From a virus, in the IMG/VR virus record IMGVR_UViG_3300042355_000374, positions 1-30,203 of that record: a stretch of DNA of 30,203 nucleotides. The stretch is one strand, 5' to 3'. The notes beneath the pieces are model-generated. The model saw only the letters and a list, made by a program, of their open reading frames with translations. It was not told the DNA's origin and did no database searches. Within the stretch, counting starts at the first letter, position 1. Each line of letters starts with the position of its first letter. Below, in pieces: positions 13,304 through 21,341 of the stretch. The position numbers were made by a program, and so were the translations under genes.

Positions 13304-13704
13304 AGGCTCGTCCCTTTCTCAATAGTCACGGTCGCACCGTGCTGCTTCATGGTCTGTTGGAACTTGTTCAGTGCCTTTTCGACCACCGATGCGGCTGCGC
13401 GGTCACGTTGGAAGTCTTCCTCTGTCGTAACGAACGGGAGGTTTTCCTGGTTCGGATCTTCGAGCTTGCCGACCACCTCGAACTTGCGGCGGACAGACAC
13501 CGGCATCGAAATCACCACGGAGTTACCGTCGAGATCCCATTTGGCGGTGATTGCCAGGGACAGGATCGCTTTGCCGTTCTCGCGCTCCTGGGCGTCTTCC
13601 ATCGTGGCGTTGATCGACTCGTTGATCTGGTCCCGGGCCTCTTCGATCAGTCCAGGAATGCGACCGGCGATCAGCGCGGCCAGTTCTGCGATGCGGTCGC
13701 TCAT
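13300..13704 (-). CDS. Hypothetical recombination-module protein
   Basis: The gene encodes 134 residues beginning MSDRIAELAALIAGRIPGLI. A helical N-terminus (ARDQINESINATMEDAQERE) is followed by beta strands (AILSLAITAKWDLDGN, VVISMPVSVRRKFE) and a helical C-terminus (ASVVEKALNKFQQTMKQHG). It is found between a nuclease and a coiled-coil protein. The ATG at 13704 overlaps the previous stop; a longer form to 13761 is unlikely. No enzymatic motif is visible. Confidence 0.65.
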   Translation of the reverse strand: MSDRIAELAALIAGRIPGLIEEARDQINESINATMEDAQERENGKAILSLAITAKWDLDGNSVVISMPVSVRRKFEVVGKLEDPNQENLPFVTTEEDFQRDRAAASVVEKALNKFQQTMKQHGATVTIEKGTSL

Positions 13705-14474
13705 ACGCGCACCCCCACCTTGGTCTCGGTGTAGATCCGAGCGTGTGCGAGTTGCCGGCATCCACCCCGAATGAGCTTCAGCACGTCGGCCCGGCGGACC
13801 GTGATTTCCACCAGGTCAGGATGCGCGACGGCGAACGCCCGGAGGTCAGTCACCTCGAAGGTCCAATCCTCGCGGACCACTGTCCCGGCAACCTTCGGAG
13901 GATCGACGACTGCGATCAGATGTGCAGCAGCGGCCCGCGCTGCAGCGTTCTCGCGTTCAGTAGCGGCAGCGACCTCAGCGGCGATTCGACGGGCTTCAGC
14001 GGCGGCACGTTCGGCCTCAGTGTTGGCAAGCAACTCGGCCCGAGCGGCTGCCTCCTGTTGCCGGCGGATCTCAGCGAGCCTGGCCTCCTCAGCGGCCCTG
14101 GCCCTCCTTTCCTCCTCCTGGCGTTTCCGCTCAGCCTCGGCGGCAATGCGGCGTTGTTCGATCTCCCATTGGGTCATGAGACCGGTGAGGCGGGTGATTT
14201 CATGATCCACCTCAGCCACGAATGCTTTCGCGGTCTGGTCGATTTTCTTTCCGAGGTCCAGAACCGGAGCCTTGATGGCGGTCCGTGAAGCCTCGACAGC
14301 TTTGGCAACGGAGCGGAGACCCTTCAGGGCCTCGGCCGCGGCGGCGAACTGCGCCTGGCTTGCGACCTGGGCGATCCACCCGGCCGCAGCGATTGCATCG
14401 TCGCGGATGGCTGCGGCGGAGGGCGCGATGGAGATTTCCACCGAACCCACGTTGCGGAGTTCGAGGGCGTTCAC
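13701..14474 (-). CDS. Coiled-coil recombination-associated protein
   Basis: The gene encodes 257 residues. Residues about 60-190 are an Ala/Glu/Arg-rich coiled coil (QWEIEQRRIAAEAERKRQEE and on). The C-terminal domain has REDWTFEVTDLRAFAVAHP and ends CRQLAHARIYTETKVGVRV. This resembles the end of many phage proteins coded next to single-strand annealing proteins, which finish with a G-x-R-x-Y-x-E-x-x-x-x-V-R pattern. It is probably structural or a cofactor in recombination; activity is not known to me. The GTG start at 14474 overlaps the previous stop (GTGA). Confidence 0.65.
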   Translation of the reverse strand: MNALELRNVGSVEISIAPSAAAIRDDAIAAAGWIAQVASQAQFAAAAEALKGLRSVAKAVEASRTAIKAPVLDLGKKIDQTAKAFVAEVDHEITRLTGLMTQWEIEQRRIAAEAERKRQEEERRARAAEEARLAEIRRQQEAAARAELLANTEAERAAAEARRIAAEVAAATERENAAARAAAAHLIAVVDPPKVAGTVVREDWTFEVTDLRAFAVAHPDLVEITVRRADVLKLIRGGCRQLAHARIYTETKVGVRV

Positions 14475-15544
14475 TTCGCACCTCCCTTCAGTTGGGTGAC
14501 CAGGCCCTTCGGACTGCGGAGGATGCGGTTGGCAATTTGGTCGGAAACCTCGGACCAGTCATTGATCGCAGCAGAGTGGAACCCGATGGCAATGGCCCAT
14601 TCGCTGAACTGTTGAATCGTGAACCCGGCACCGGTCACGACAGCGGCCAGGCGTTCCTGCGGTGTTCCTGCGGGCTCCTCTGCTTTGACCTCAGGCTTCA
14701 CCTCGGAAACAACCGGCGCGGGCGTGGCGGGCTGTTCCTGCGACGGGGCGGTTACCTTGGGGGCATCAGTGAAGACCGGGCGGCCCTCGTTTTTCTGCGC
14801 ACCAGGGAACGCTTCTTCGAGGCTGACCTCGCCGTCTTTGATGCTGGTGCCGAGACCGATCAGGATTTCCAGCTTGTCCAGGTCAATGTCCTCGACCTTT
14901 TCAGCACCGACCGCAGCCAGAATGGCAGAATCCTTCGCACCCATTTGTTTGAGTCGGCCCAGCACCTGGGACCGCTTGGTCGTGAGGCTCTTGACGTCCC
15001 CAACCGCCACCCGCTTGGCAGCATCGAACACGGGATTGATCAATGCTCTCGGAACCACCCGGAACACGGCATTGCGCAGGGCAATCGAACAAGCGGCGTT
15101 GCCTGTTACCGCGATCATGTCATCGGAGAACCGCTCGCCCCGTTTGTTGGTGACCCGGCGGCGGACCTCAATGGAAACCGCGACATTGTTCTCCAGGTCA
15201 TGCACCACGGCCTGGGCGACGATGAACTTCCCATCGTCCGCGATGATCCGGGACCCGGCTTTGACGTGCTGGTAGCTTGCCAGGGCAATCTCGGCCATGC
15301 GAACCGACGGACCCTGGATGGGCTTGTCGTCCCCACCCCTGCGGGCCGGGAGCGTGTAGAAACACGAAGCAGCGGTTTCCTCGTCGAGGGTGGCAAAAGA
15401 CAGCATTCGCTGCTTCACCGCTGACAACGTGCGCGGATATTTCCGGGCTGTTGATATCTGAACGTCTACCTGGGCGCGTTCGATGGCTCCGAGTGCGTCG
15501 TTTTGGACGATCTCGACCTGTTGCGTTTCATTGTTCTCAGTCAT
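14471..15544 (-). CDS. Probable phage recombination protein (single-strand annealing candidate)
   Basis: The gene encodes 357 residues with a strong Shine-Dalgarno (AGGAAGGAAA) before the ATG at 15544. The core, about residues 50-230, includes GPSVRMAEIALASYQHVKAG, SRIIADDGKFIVAQAVVHDL, RRRVTNKRGERFSDDMIAVTG and NAACSIALRNAVFRVVP. I recognise this as a common phage family in recombination and replication cassettes but do not recall an experimentally proven function. A Pro/Glu/Lys-rich linker (about 250-305) leads to a small helical C-terminal domain. Its neighbours (coiled-coil, PD-(D/E)XK nuclease, OB-fold, RusA) suggest RecT/Rad52-like annealing. This is inferred from context, not motif. 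Confidence 0.55.
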   Translation of the reverse strand: MTENNETQQVEIVQNDALGAIERAQVDVQISTARKYPRTLSAVKQRMLSFATLDEETAASCFYTLPARRGGDDKPIQGPSVRMAEIALASYQHVKAGSRIIADDGKFIVAQAVVHDLENNVAVSIEVRRRVTNKRGERFSDDMIAVTGNAACSIALRNAVFRVVPRALINPVFDAAKRVAVGDVKSLTTKRSQVLGRLKQMGAKDSAILAAVGAEKVEDIDLDKLEILIGLGTSIKDGEVSLEEAFPGAQKNEGRPVFTDAPKVTAPSQEQPATPAPVVSEVKPEVKAEEPAGTPQERLAAVVTGAGFTIQQFSEWAIAIGFHSAAINDWSEVSDQIANRILRSPKGLVTQLKGGAK

Positions 15545-15684
15545 TTTTCCTTCCTCGGCCGGCCACCCTTTTTGCCATTGCGGCGGGCGGCTGCGGCCTT
15601 TTTCTTCGACGTGCTGCGCCCCATCTCTCTGGCGAGGTCGCCAGGGCTTGCGGCAAAGGTTGAATTGCAGACAGGGCATCGCAT
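15541..15684 (-). CDS. 47-residue CxxC, highly basic micro-protein
   Basis: The frame begins MRCPVCNSTF and ends KKGGRPRKEK, with a TGA overlapping the ATG of the next gene (ATGA). One CPVC pair suggests a half zinc-knuckle. Residues 23-47 contain about 13 Lys/Arg and an AT-hook-like GGRPRK. Its last codons carry the Shine-Dalgarno of the recombination protein. It probably binds nucleic acid. Other in-frame or shifted readings here do not fit the coupling. Confidence 0.6.
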   Translation of the reverse strand: MRCPVCNSTFAASPGDLAREMGRSTSKKKAAAARRNGKKGGRPRKEK

Positions 15685-15700
15685 CGTCGGGTCAGGAAAT

Positions 15701-15716
15701 AACCCAACGATGGGTT
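15701..15716 (-). terminator. Hairpin after the tip gene (weak terminator or attenuator)
   Basis: On the minus strand, AACCCA-TCGT-TGGGTT forms a perfect 6-bp stem with a 4-nt loop in the 49-nt gap between the tip protein stop and the CxxC micro-protein. The following bases ATTTCC are only a poor U-tract. It marks the border between the tail operon and the recombination module. Confidence 0.35.
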
Positions 15717-15733
15717 CAATGCAAGGCCTGATT

Positions 15734-18661
15734 TTACGGCATCGAACCCCGTGGCGGATAGTATTCGTCCACCTCGACGTAGTATTCGTGGTAAATCAGG
15801 ATCGACTCGTTTGACCCACCAACATCTGCCTTGGCGTAGAGCCGCTTGTTCCGACCCACAGCGACGGTCGTAGTGGTCGCGGCCACGTTGGTGAACGCCC
15901 CGACAGGTTGCCCAAGATTCACGATGGAATACTTGATTTGAGCCCCTGCGGTCGTCGTCGTGAGCGTGACTGAAATCGGGAACTGACCAGCCCGGAAACC
16001 GATGCCTGGAGGGCTGAAGCTCGGCGCGGATGTCTCGGTGTTGTTCTGTTTGATGTTGATCGTCACCGCGGTTGTCCCGCCCCCTGCGGTGAGTTGTTTG
16101 ATTCGGATTCGTCCAGACCTGTCGAGGCCGGCCATGAAGACCAACCAAGCGCCTTTGGTTGGCAAAGTGAACTCACAGGTGACTTTCTGGATGCTCGAAT
16201 CGGTGTAGTCAGCAGACCACAAAGTCAGTTCTGAAGACCCGTTTTTTGCGTACAGTCGAGCCCCAGTGAGGTCAGCGGATAGGTCGGTGATGGTGGCATC
16301 AACGCGGAAACGATCCGTGACTTCGAAGTGTCCGGTGAAGTCCGTAATTTCCGTCCAGGTGTTTGCCGTGACGCTGGTCAGTTTTTGGACCGATGTGAAC
16401 GTGGTCGTCGGTGCGTAGGGATCGGCGAACGTGTAGGAAATGTTCGGGCAGAGCGTCGTGTTCGACAGGTCAGCAACCGACTCGGCATTGGCAGATTGAA
16501 GCCTGAACGTAGCTGTCGAAAGGTTCTCCAGGTACGAGACGAACGACTCATGGGTCATGGAGACCAGGTCAGAACGGTAACCGATCCAGACCTTGTCAGC
16601 GACGTCCGCTGTCCTGACCGCGGTGCCATACCTGGCCCGTCGAACCTTCAGCCGATAGAACGATTCCCCGGAGATGACTCGCATCGCTCTGAGAGTGCAG
16701 ACCTCGAACACCTTGCGGTCGGAGTTTTTGAAGATCACGACGTACACCGCGTTGTCGTTGATCGCGTCCTCGGTCTGGGTAGACAGCATTTTGGACAGGT
16801 CCGCACCTACCGTGCCCGCGTCGAGCGTGACCCGGAGGTTTTCGGTGTTGTCCTCGTTTCCAGTCGTGACCGTTCCACCCGTGTCCGTGGTCGTAGAAAC
16901 AAACGATCCAGTGTTCGGGTAGGTGAACGTCGTCGAATTGACCACCGTGACGGTCACCGTCCCGTCGAAGGTTGCATCGGCAAACCCGTAGATGGTCACC
17001 ACGTCCCCGGTCGTCAGATTGTGGGCGGCAGAGGTCGTTACCGTTGCCACATTGGTCGAGCGGCTTCTGGTCGACGTGGCGCGGCTGTAGTACGTCCAGG
17101 AGGCCTGGATCGTTCCATGGATTGCAAACTGGTCGATTGGCCCGAGTCGGTAGAACCCGGATGCGTCCTCCTTTTTAAGCCACACATTGGCCCCAGTCGT
17201 GACCGGCGAAGTCCTTGCCACCAACGGGACGACCGCGGCGTCGGTGTCCGAATCGAACATTGCCGGAGGCGGCTGGAAGAACTGTTGCAGCGACAGCGTC
17301 TCGTTTGCCGGATAGGCACTGCCCTCGTCCGCTGTACCAGTCTGGGCAAACGGCACAGGAGCCGAGGCCCTGTCAGACTCGAATCGAAGTGTGGCGCGAC
17401 CTGCGGGAGGCTGGGCCAATTCCTTGCCAATGCATCGGCAGACGATGGAGACCGACAGCGCGTCGTGGGTCAGGAGAAACAGGTCACCCGGGCGGATGCT
17501 CGAGGCCTTTTCAGCACGAACCACCAGTGACCCTGACAGCTTCGGCTCGCCGACGATCTTTTGGTATTCGGCCGCGTGTTCGGCTGCCTGGGTCCGTCGA
17601 GTGATCCAGGGTCGATCGACTTTTGCCGTCCTAGGTTCACCAGTCACCGCCAGGTTGTAACCGGAGACAACAGCCACGGAGCCGTCTCGGTAGCTGCGTT
17701 CCCGGTCGTTGAACTTGACCTGGGTCTGGTTGTAGGTCGTAGACCAGCCATCGGCAGTGTAACTCACCTCATCAATGAGATCGTGAAAGTCGATGGTCGT
17801 GGCATCAGTGAACATAGGCGGAGCGGCATTGTGTGGGAACCGCCCGGCCTCAATTTCACCGACAGACGAGAACCGCACCCAGCCGTCACAGTAGGCCAGA
17901 ATGTCGGCCGTAATCTGGCGGAGACTCCTTGCCTGAGTCAGCACAGGCGAGATCCCGGTTTCGTCAATCGTTCCCTGGATCGCGGTGGCCGCGGATTGCC
18001 AGGTCGTAGAGTCCGGGCCTCCCGGCATGTCAGGAGTCAGTGCAGCCCCAAACACGGGGTCGGTGTAGATGTCAGCCATTGCGGCCACCGGGTTGGCCTG
18101 TCCGTCGATCAACGTGGCAGGATCTCCCGTCACCATGGTCTGGTTCGGCTTGCGTCGGACAACGACTTCGACGTTGGGCGCGGAGGTTCGCTCTCGGCCG
18201 AAAAGGAAGTCTTTGAGAACGAGGACGGCTTGCCTCCTGTAGGCCGGATGCCCATTCGCTGACAGCCGGGCCTCGCCCACCGTATCGAGAACCTGGTCAT
18301 CGGTTCCCCAGTAAAAATACGCTGCCCCATACCCATCGACCGTCAACGGGTACGGGTTCGTCGCTGAAGGTCCAACGGTTCGCACCAACGAGTAGCGCAC
18401 CCAATGGGTTGCTGTCGGAGGTTTGTTCGCGTTGCTGGTGGTGTGCGCCTGGGTGGCTTTCCAGACGACCCCAAGCCATTGCCGGAGGTCACCGATCGCC
18501 ACCGTCTGACCGGCATTCCAGAACGTGGCAGTCGGCCAAACGATGCGGCCGTCCACCAGGATGGCGACCAGTTCGTCGACCGGTCCCGCGCAAACGATGC
18601 CCGCGATGGTACCGTAATAGTCGTAAAGCTTGGACCCTGCGTCCCCTCCCTTTTTTGCCAT
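15734..18661 (-). CDS. Phage tail tip / host-specificity protein (J-like)
   Basis: The gene encodes 975 residues. The N-terminal YDYYGTIAGIVCAGPVDELV and ILVDGRIVW are typical of tail-tip hub proteins of this type. The phage tail_3-like region around 250-330 includes ITADILAYCDGWVRF and GEIEAGRFPHN. Near residue 530-600 lies a beta domain with AHNLTTGDVVTIYGF and VVNSTTFTYPNTG, a module shared by many tail proteins. The C-terminal part from about 870 (SFSPPGIGFRAGQFPISVTL, then GAQIKYSI) resembles a CHB_HEX_C-type carbohydrate-associated domain. It should sit at the tail tip and contact the host surface. TAGGAA upstream of the ATG serves as ribosome-binding site and includes the amber stop of the preceding frame. 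Confidence 0.88.
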   Translation of the reverse strand: MAKKGGDAGSKLYDYYGTIAGIVCAGPVDELVAILVDGRIVWPTATFWNAGQTVAIGDLRQWLGVVWKATQAHTTSNANKPPTATHWVRYSLVRTVGPSATNPYPLTVDGYGAAYFYWGTDDQVLDTVGEARLSANGHPAYRRQAVLVLKDFLFGRERTSAPNVEVVVRRKPNQTMVTGDPATLIDGQANPVAAMADIYTDPVFGAALTPDMPGGPDSTTWQSAATAIQGTIDETGISPVLTQARSLRQITADILAYCDGWVRFSSVGEIEAGRFPHNAAPPMFTDATTIDFHDLIDEVSYTADGWSTTYNQTQVKFNDRERSYRDGSVAVVSGYNLAVTGEPRTAKVDRPWITRRTQAAEHAAEYQKIVGEPKLSGSLVVRAEKASSIRPGDLFLLTHDALSVSIVCRCIGKELAQPPAGRATLRFESDRASAPVPFAQTGTADEGSAYPANETLSLQQFFQPPPAMFDSDTDAAVVPLVARTSPVTTGANVWLKKEDASGFYRLGPIDQFAIHGTIQASWTYYSRATSTRSRSTNVATVTTSAAHNLTTGDVVTIYGFADATFDGTVTVTVVNSTTFTYPNTGSFVSTTTDTGGTVTTGNEDNTENLRVTLDAGTVGADLSKMLSTQTEDAINDNAVYVVIFKNSDRKVFEVCTLRAMRVISGESFYRLKVRRARYGTAVRTADVADKVWIGYRSDLVSMTHESFVSYLENLSTATFRLQSANAESVADLSNTTLCPNISYTFADPYAPTTTFTSVQKLTSVTANTWTEITDFTGHFEVTDRFRVDATITDLSADLTGARLYAKNGSSELTLWSADYTDSSIQKVTCEFTLPTKGAWLVFMAGLDRSGRIRIKQLTAGGGTTAVTINIKQNNTETSAPSFSPPGIGFRAGQFPISVTLTTTTAGAQIKYSIVNLGQPVGAFTNVAATTTTVAVGRNKRLYAKADVGGSNESILIYHEYYVEVDEYYPPRGSMP

Positions 18662-18673
18662 GGTCGTCGGTTC

Positions 18674-18871
18674 CTATTTCTTGCCCGGACGCTCGACCGG
18701 GGCTTCCTTCGTGAACTGGTTGTAAATCGGCGAGATCCACCGGAGCGCGAGTTTGCGCTCACCACAGAACCACGGGATCGAAGCGGCCTCCTGGTTGGTC
18801 GAGAAGTCCTCCGGCTCGGTGTTGCCGTCGTTGATCTGAGGATCGGGTTGGTTGCGCGTTTCGCCTTTCAC
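18674..18871 (-). CDS. Short tail-tip companion protein, in frame with the tip gene
   Basis: The gene encodes 65 residues with a GTG start overlapping the NlpC/P60 stop (GTGA). The STNQEAASIPWFCGERKLAL stretch and RWISPIYNQ resemble the N-terminal part of some tail-tip proteins. It ends PGKK followed by TAG at 18676-18674. Four codons later, in the same frame, the tip protein begins MAKKGG. It may be a separate short protein or the N-terminus of a tip protein made by amber readthrough. Confidence 0.65.
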   Translation of the reverse strand: MKGETRNQPDPQINDGNTEPEDFSTNQEAASIPWFCGERKLALRWISPIYNQFTKEAPVERPGKK

Positions 18872-19320
18872 GGGTTCGGCCTCCAGATGGTCGTCAGTCT
18901 CGACCGATAGGTTGCGTCCTCCACAGTCGACACCGTCGTCCCGATTCCGTCGAGCGCGTGGATGAACCGACCATTGCGGAGCGCGATGCCAAGGTGGTGA
19001 ACGATGCGACCGATCCTGAAGCCCAGCACGTCACCGGGCAGGATCTCCGAGTCATGGGGCAGTTGCGTGAACCTCTCGGCCATCGCCTCGAAGAACGGGT
19101 TGGCGAGCGAGTCCTCACCAAACCGTCCATGCGAAATCGGAACCTCAGGGATGACAACCTCGCCCCACCCCGCGGCGGTGTAAAGCGCACCGGCCAGCGT
19201 GTGGCAGGAAACACCCAGGCCCTTGGCGGATGAGTTGGCAGCGAAAGGCGTCCCAACCCAGGTTGCAGCCTCCGCTTCGAGTGCGTCGATGCGCTCCTCG
19301 TTGAACCATGTTGTCGTCAT
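18868..19320 (-). CDS. NlpC/P60-family tail peptidase
   Basis: The gene encodes 150 residues beginning MTTTWFNEERI with GGAGGGGG upstream; the ATG overlaps the previous stop. Catalytic Cys39 lies in GVSCHTLAG, the catalytic His is at 108/109 in IVHHLGIAL, and a second His is in FIHALDG at about 119-125. NlpC/P60 proteins cleave cell-wall peptides. In siphophages this tail-tip assembly protein (the lambda K equivalent) is placed between L-like and J-like proteins, as here. It probably helps DNA entry through peptidoglycan. Confidence 0.9.
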   Translation of the reverse strand: MTTTWFNEERIDALEAEAATWVGTPFAANSSAKGLGVSCHTLAGALYTAAGWGEVVIPEVPISHGRFGEDSLANPFFEAMAERFTQLPHDSEILPGDVLGFRIGRIVHHLGIALRNGRFIHALDGIGTTVSTVEDATYRSRLTTIWRPNP

Positions 19321-21341
19321 TTTTTGCCCCCTCCAATGTTCTGCGAGACCTTCACCAGCGACGGATTCGTTGCCGGCATGAACGGATGCCCACCGAAGTT
19401 GACGAAGTTGGCGAACTTGTCCACGCACGTCACCTTTGCCCCATCGCATCCAGGGTACAGTTTGACAGCCGTGAACACCGACGGAAACGGGGAAGGATCT
19501 CGGGCCAATGTGATGGTGAAGATGCCAGAGGCCGGCACCGTGTTCCCGATGATTGCCCGGCGTGTCAGACTCGCACCGCTTCCAAACTCGGCCCAACCTC
19601 CAGAAAACCACCCGGACGATATCGTGGGCATCGCGCCGGTTGTCCTGGCCAGGTTGAACAGGTCGAAGGTGAACGGATAGCCGATTGTGCCAGGGTTGAG
19701 AACATTGGCAGTGAACTCCCAGTTGGCTTTGATCAGACCGCAGCCAGGCGAGAACAACGCATGGTTGCAACCCACCTGCATCCTGAACCTCGGATAAATG
19801 CGGTCGAACACCGTCCCAGCGGACACGGCCTTTGCGGTGAGCCTGGACCCTCTGACAGCCAGGCCAATGATGTCCCCGGTGAACAGCACCGTTTCGGATG
19901 ACCCAGTTGATCCAGACACGTCGACCGATTTGATCGTCAACCGGACCGGGGCCTCGGCCTGGACTGTTGCCAGCTTGGCGAGTGGATCTCCAGGAACGAC
20001 CTCGGACCTCAATTCGATCTCGTCCCGGTCCAGGAACAACGACTGCTTGACCGTTCCATGATCGACACGTCGGGCCGTGTAGGTGTTCGCCCCAACGGTC
20101 AGGTCGGATTCGTAACTGGTCAGCCTTGTGGTCGTTGTCGTGCCGGAAATCGTCTGGGCAAGCTCGTAAATGTAACCCCGAGTCGTCAGGAGGCCGATGG
20201 TCGTTCCCAACGTTTCGTCGGCTGCCGGTGAGTATTCCGGCGGAAGCTCAACGATTGAGACCGCCCCCTGGGCGACGGACCCCATGATGAATTCCAGCCC
20301 GATCCTCGGCTTCTCGAACCTGGCCAGGACCATCGTCGCAACAACGGTGTCCGATGCCGTGAAGGCTCCTGGCGCACTCGACAGGTTGACCGTGGTCCCG
20401 ACAATCGTCGAAGTCCGAGCGTAGGTCTGAATGCCAGTCCCCTGCACGAATGCCAGGTAATCACCAGGCAGGATTCCGACAGCGGAATTGACAGACAGCG
20501 CAGTTGCCCCGGCTGCGAGGTCTGCCGCCATGACAGCAGCCGAGTGCCAGGTTGGAGTCCAGAACGCTTTGCCGGCCCCGTGGTCAGCGAAGAACCTCAA
20601 CAGCTTCCAGCATTCGGCCGATGACTGGGTGATCGTGCGGAACTGAGATTCACGGACGCTGGTCTGCGGATAGACCGTCTCGAACGGAGCGCGGCCAAAG
20701 CCCAGTTGCTCCCGGATGATTCGCACCGAGAACGACTCGGGGACGTCCCGCCAATCCAACGCGGTCGGCCACAACCGAGGGTTGCTCGCGTAACCGGCCA
20801 GGTTCGGACCACCCTGGAACGTCTGACTTCCAGGAATCAGAGCGTAAGTCGTTGGGCCGGTCTCGGTGAAGTCGACATCAAACTGGGCGACGGTGGCATT
20901 CAGCCAAACCATTTCCCGATCCTCCAGGCGACCCCAGAACGCTGGAGCAACCATGTCGTCAGCCAACACCCAGCCAGGTTCGACCGACGTGTAAAGCTCC
21001 CACGTTGACCAGTCCGCTTTGTAAGCGATTCGGAGACCTGTCGCCGCAATATTTGCCCGATTTGACCATGTCTCTGCTAAGGGCCAGAAAGGAACGATGA
21101 TTGGCTGCGCCTGGTAGGCCCGCAGCGCGTTCTTGAGCGTGAAAGCGTCTGTCCCTTGGATCGTCAGACGAAAACGCACCTTGGCCCGAAGGGTTGCGGC
21201 ATGGGGGCGTCGAGATTCTCGGCCTGTCAGTCCTTCCTCGAACTGGCTGACCAGGTCGAAGGTCGCACCGATTGGCGAGCCCCAGTCAGGAGCGTCGTTG
21301 AGCAGGAAGACCGATTGACCGGCAAAGGTTGTCGAGATCAT
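19317..21341 (-). CDS. Distal tail / lambda L-like protein, two-domain (tail protein plus BR0599-type C-terminus)
   Basis: The gene encodes 674 residues. Residues about 1-340 form a tail-hub-like domain (SPIGATFDLVSQFEEGLTGR near the start, SFSVRIIREQLGFG later). The C-terminal part from about 350 matches the DUF2163/BR0599 type: VELPPEYSPAADETLGTTIG, GDPLAKLATVQAEAP, then MQVGCNHALFSPGCGL, and finally YPGCDGAKVTC with FANFVNFGGHPFMPA. The conserved Cys set is the one that binds an iron-sulfur cluster in lambda L. It links the tape measure/tube end to the NlpC peptidase and tip. The fusion of hub and L-like domains in one chain is the notable point. Confidence 0.85.
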   Translation of the reverse strand: MISTTFAGQSVFLLNDAPDWGSPIGATFDLVSQFEEGLTGRESRRPHAATLRAKVRFRLTIQGTDAFTLKNALRAYQAQPIIVPFWPLAETWSNRANIAATGLRIAYKADWSTWELYTSVEPGWVLADDMVAPAFWGRLEDREMVWLNATVAQFDVDFTETGPTTYALIPGSQTFQGGPNLAGYASNPRLWPTALDWRDVPESFSVRIIREQLGFGRAPFETVYPQTSVRESQFRTITQSSAECWKLLRFFADHGAGKAFWTPTWHSAAVMAADLAAGATALSVNSAVGILPGDYLAFVQGTGIQTYARTSTIVGTTVNLSSAPGAFTASDTVVATMVLARFEKPRIGLEFIMGSVAQGAVSIVELPPEYSPAADETLGTTIGLLTTRGYIYELAQTISGTTTTTRLTSYESDLTVGANTYTARRVDHGTVKQSLFLDRDEIELRSEVVPGDPLAKLATVQAEAPVRLTIKSVDVSGSTGSSETVLFTGDIIGLAVRGSRLTAKAVSAGTVFDRIYPRFRMQVGCNHALFSPGCGLIKANWEFTANVLNPGTIGYPFTFDLFNLARTTGAMPTISSGWFSGGWAEFGSGASLTRRAIIGNTVPASGIFTITLARDPSPFPSVFTAVKLYPGCDGAKVTCVDKFANFVNFGGHPFMPATNPSLVKVSQNIGGGKK

